A stretch of 64,000 nt of DNA from Rhodoferax sp. (GTDB lineage Bacteria > Pseudomonadota > Gammaproteobacteria > Burkholderiales > Burkholderiaceae_C), in NCBI RefSeq assembly GCF_018780565.1, contig NZ_JADMJN010000011.1, forward strand, positions 1 to 64,000. The letters run 5' to 3'. The translations under genes were made by a program, and so were the position numbers. The notes beneath the pieces were generated by a model. That model was not told the origin of the DNA. It did no database searches and worked only from the letters and a program-made list of their open reading frames with translations. Shown piece by piece: positions 61,377 to 64,000 of the stretch; position 1 is the stretch's first letter; each line of letters begins with the position of its first letter.

Positions 61377-64000
61377 TTAGGCGTGGGCGGCAGTTGATGA
61401 TTCGGCGGCGCCGGATTCTTCGTCCAGCCAATCCACCTTGCTCATCTTGCGAACCACCACAAACTCGTCGCGGTTGGTGCCGATGGTTCCGTAGTAATTG
61501 AAGCCGTAGCTGAACTGGGCGTAGCCGCCAATCATGTGGGTAGGCTTGAGCACAATACGGGTCACCGAGTTGTGGATGCCGCCGCGCATGCCGGTGATTT
61601 CCGAACCGGGGGTGTTGATGATCTTCTCTTGCGAGTGGTACATCAGCGTCATGCCTGGATTGACCCGCTGGCTGACCACTGCGCGGGCCGCAATCGCTCC
61701 GTTGATGTTGAAGACTTCGATCCAGTCGTTGTCTTCAATGCCGGCACTCTTGGCATCCGTTTCGCTGAGCCAGACCACGCTACCACCACGGTTCAGCGTG
61801 AGCATCATCAGGTTGTCACTGTAGGTCGAGTGGATGCCCCACTTCTGGTGTGGCGTGATGAAGTTCAGCGCAATTTCCTTGTGGCCATTGGGCTTGATGT
61901 TCTGAATGCCGTGGGTGGTCTTCAGGTCCACTGGTGGACGGTAGCTGGTGAAGCCTTCACCAAACGCCGTCATCCAGGGGTGGTCCATGTAGAACTGCTG
62001 ACGCCCGGTGAGGGTGCGCCATGGGATCATCTCATGCACATTGGTGTAGCCGGCGTTGTAGGACACAGTCTCCGACTCAATACCACTCCAGGTGGGCGAG
62101 CTGATGATCTTGCGCGGTTGTGCCTGAATGTCGCGGAAGCGGATTTTTTCATCTTCACGGTACAGCGCCAAGTGGGTGTGGTCCAGACCGGTTTGTTTGC
62201 CCAGAGCCTTCCACGCCTTCACGGCTACATGGCCGTTGGTCTCGGGGGCGAGTTGCAGCACGACTTCGCAGGCGTCAATGTCGGTGTCAATCTTGGGCAT
62301 GCCGCAGGTGACGCCAGCATCGGTTACCAGACCATTGAGCTGGCCGAGCTGGGTCACTTCGATCTTGGTATCCCAGTTGATGCCCTTGCCGCCGTTGCCT
62401 GCCTTGTTCATCAAGGGTCCAAGTGCGGTGAAACGTTTGTACACGTTGGGGTAGTCGCGCTCTACCACTGTCATATTGGGTGCGGTCTTGCCGGGAATGA
62501 GATCAATCTCACCGCGTTTCCAGTCTTGCACGCCAAAAGGCTGTGCCAGCTCGGACGGGGAGTCATGCATCAGGGGTGTGAGCACCATCTCGCGCTCTAC
62601 GCCCAGATGTCCTACGCAAATTTCGCTGAACTTCTTGGCGAAGCCCTTGTAGATGTCCCAGTCGCTGCGTGACTGCCATGCAGGATCCACCGCTGTACTG
62701 AGCGGGTGAATAAACGGGTGCATGTCGCTGGTGTTGAGGTCGTTCTTCTCATACCAGGTGGCGGTAGGAAGGACGATGTCAGAGTACAGACAGGTGGTGC
62801 TCATGCGGAAGTCGAGTGTGACGAGCAGGTCAAGCTTGCCCTCTGGGGCCTTGTCATGCCAGACCACTTCGGTCGGTTTGGCTTCGTCCTTGCCCATGTC
62901 CTTGCCTTGCACGCCATTGCTGGTGCCCAAGAGGTGCTTCAGGAAATACTCGTGGCCTTTGCCACTTGATCCCAGAATATTGGAGCGCCATACAAACATG
63001 TTGCGCGGCCAGTTGTTGGGGTGGTCCGGATCTTCGCAGCTCATTTTCAGTGAGCCGTCTTTCAGACCTTTGACCGTATAGTCCTTGGGGTCCATGCCCG
63101 CAGCAACGGCGTCGCGCACCACCTGCATCGGGTTGGTCTTGAGTTGCGGTGCGGAGGGCAGCCAGCCCATGCGCTCGGCGCGTACGTTGTAGTCGATCAT
63201 GCTGCCGCCATAGAGCTTCTTGTCGGCCAGCGGAGAGAGTACTTCTTCCATGCCCAGCTTTTCGTAGCGCCACTGGTCGGTGTGGGCGTAAAAGAAGCTG
63301 GTGGAATTCATCTGCCGGGGCGGACGAATCCAGTCCAGCGCAAAGGCCAGCGCGGTCCAGCCGGTCTGGGGCCGTAGTTTCTCCTGACCCACATAGTGCG
63401 CCCATCCGCCACCGCTTTGGCCGATGCAGCCGCACATCATGAGCATGTTGATGACGCCACGGTAGTTCATATCGGCGTGGTACCAGTGGTTCATGGCCGC
63501 ACCGATGATGACCATGGACTTGCCATGGGTCTTGTCGGCGTTTTCCGCAAACTGGCGCGCCACCGTAATCAGCTGCTCACGCGGGGTGCCGGTAATACGC
63601 TCTTGCCATGCGGGTGTGTAGGGCGTATCGTCATTGAAGTCTTTGGCGGCCATCTCACCCGGGATGCCGCGTGCCACACCGTAGTTGGCTACCTGCAAAT
63701 CGAACACGGTGGCCACCAGGGCCTCGCGCTTGTCGCCTTCTTTGCCGAGCGAGATGCGCTGCACCGGCACTGTGCGAACCAGCACGTTGTCAGCCCCGTC
63801 GCCGGTGGCGTTGTTGGGGAAGTGTTCGCTGACGATGCCACCGAAGTAGGGGAAACCCACTTTGGCCGTCTCACTGCTGGGATTTTCTCCTTCCATGACG
63901 GAGAGCTTGAGCTTGACATCGTTGCCGTGGCGAGCTTCTTTGGATTGAAGATTCCACTGGCCCTCATCGGCCCGACCGTCTGCACCCCAGCGGAAACCGA
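61377..64000 (-). CDS. narG: respiratory nitrate reductase alpha subunit, 5' part cut by window edge
   Basis: The catalytic Mo-bisMGD subunit that reduces nitrate to nitrite. The last 874 or so of about 1250 codons are present and the frame is open to the window edge (RWGADGRADEGQWNLQ at the cut). Visible stretches include WYHADMNYRGVINMLMMCGCIGQSGGGWAHYVGQEKLRP and LDFRMSTTCLYSDIVLPTATWYEKNDLNTSDMHPFIHP in the molybdopterin domain. No frameshift is seen. An internal Met at 63896 is not the start. Confidence 0.96.
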   Translation of the reverse strand, partial: GFRWGADGRADEGQWNLQSKEARHGNDVKLKLSVMEGENPSSETAKVGFPYFGGIVSEHFPNNATGDGADNVLVRTVPVQRISLGKEGDKREALVATVFDLQVANYGVARGIPGEMAAKDFNDDTPYTPAWQERITGTPREQLITVARQFAENADKTHGKSMVIIGAAMNHWYHADMNYRGVINMLMMCGCIGQSGGGWAHYVGQEKLRPQTGWTALAFALDWIRPPRQMNSTSFFYAHTDQWRYEKLGMEEVLSPLADKKLYGGSMIDYNVRAERMGWLPSAPQLKTNPMQVVRDAVAAGMDPKDYTVKGLKDGSLKMSCEDPDHPNNWPRNMFVWRSNILGSSGKGHEYFLKHLLGTSNGVQGKDMGKDEAKPTEVVWHDKAPEGKLDLLVTLDFRMSTTCLYSDIVLPTATWYEKNDLNTSDMHPFIHPLSTAVDPAWQSRSDWDIYKGFAKKFSEICVGHLGVEREMVLTPLMHDSPSELAQPFGVQDWKRGEIDLIPGKTAPNMTVVERDYPNVYKRFTALGPLMNKAGNGGKGINWDTKIEVTQLGQLNGLVTDAGVTCGMPKIDTDIDACEVVLQLAPETNGHVAVKAWKALGKQTGLDHTHLALYREDEKIRFRDIQAQPRKIISSPTWSGIESETVSYNAGYTNVHEMIPWRTLTGRQQFYMDHPWMTAFGEGFTSYRPPVDLKTTHGIQNIKPNGHKEIALNFITPHQKWGIHSTYSDNLMMLTLNRGGSVVWLSETDAKSAGIEDNDWIEVFNINGAIAARAVVSQRVNPGMTLMYHSQEKIINTPGSEITGMRGGIHNSVTRIVLKPTHMIGGYAQFSYGFNYYGTIGTNRDEFVVVRKMSKVDWLDEESGAAESSTAAHA

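Overview
The window looks like the chromosome of a denitrifying betaproteobacterium of the Comamonadaceae type (Rhodoferax/Polaromonas-like). The grounds are the overall protein likeness, the GC-rich coding style, a class II (B12-dependent) NrdJ, and an interspersed repeat of the GCTATT...ATAGC type that I associate with that family. Assignments rest on reading the sequence and on memory of protein families; no database search was run.

Layout. (1) 1-10066: a partial tRNA-Gly(CCC), then one long minus-strand operon for polyamine/GABA use: binding protein, ATPase and two permeases of a PotABCD/YdcSTUV-type transporter, aminobutyraldehyde dehydrogenase (patD), GABA aminotransferase (gabT), succinate-semialdehyde dehydrogenase (gabD) and an exported DsrE-like protein. 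A divergent LysR gene faces it across a large nested palindrome. (2) 10092-19990: alaS, a TlpA-like thioredoxin, a Tat-exported transglutaminase-like protein, a membrane diguanylate cyclase, and a tungstate uptake operon (tupBCA) with a divergent ModE/TupR-like regulator. (3) About 20000-25200: a lower-GC array of at least eight integron gene cassettes with recognisable attC sites but no integrase gene. A LexA-like box at the left end suggests a lost intI promoter. (4) 25225-31728: fatty acid/CoA genes (hotdog thioesterase, SDR, acyl-CoA ligase), a short MetE-like methyltransferase, a serine hydrolase and an oxidoreductase. (5) 31804-37775: YitT membrane protein, bacteriohemerythrin, a 2OG-Fe dioxygenase, universal stress protein and NrdJ, several with FNR/DNR-like boxes upstream.

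(6) 37969-64000 is a nitrogen-oxide respiration island. Plus-strand nirS, cytochrome c551 and nirF are followed by a 12-gene minus-strand block (55644 down to 41376). In transcription order it encodes: a 51-residue membrane peptide; a CuA subunit II; a heme-copper subunit I whose cross-link Tyr position is Gln; CtaB; a membrane-anchored SCO; a cytochrome b fused to two [4Fe-4S] clusters and an MvhD-like domain; a small periplasmic-facing protein; a second, highly divergent heme-copper subunit I-like protein; a cytochrome b fused to a [2Fe-2S] ferredoxin and a flavin/NAD reductase; a DNR-type regulator; NnrS; and a heme-type TonB receptor. A divergent ctaA lies beside it. After a convergent boundary come narGHJI, a PpiC-type isomerase and a beta-carbonic anhydrase; narG runs off the right edge.

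How the parts fit. NarGHI makes nitrite, NirS makes NO, and the CuA heme-copper enzyme is most simply an eNOR-like NO reductase with its own heme and copper maturation genes. The two cytochrome b fusions and the divergent subunit I are overlapping or nearly abutting genes within that block. They look like an undescribed membrane electron-transfer module that could link NAD(P)H and iron-sulfur carriers (or quinol) to NO or another terminal acceptor. This is the most interesting item in the window.
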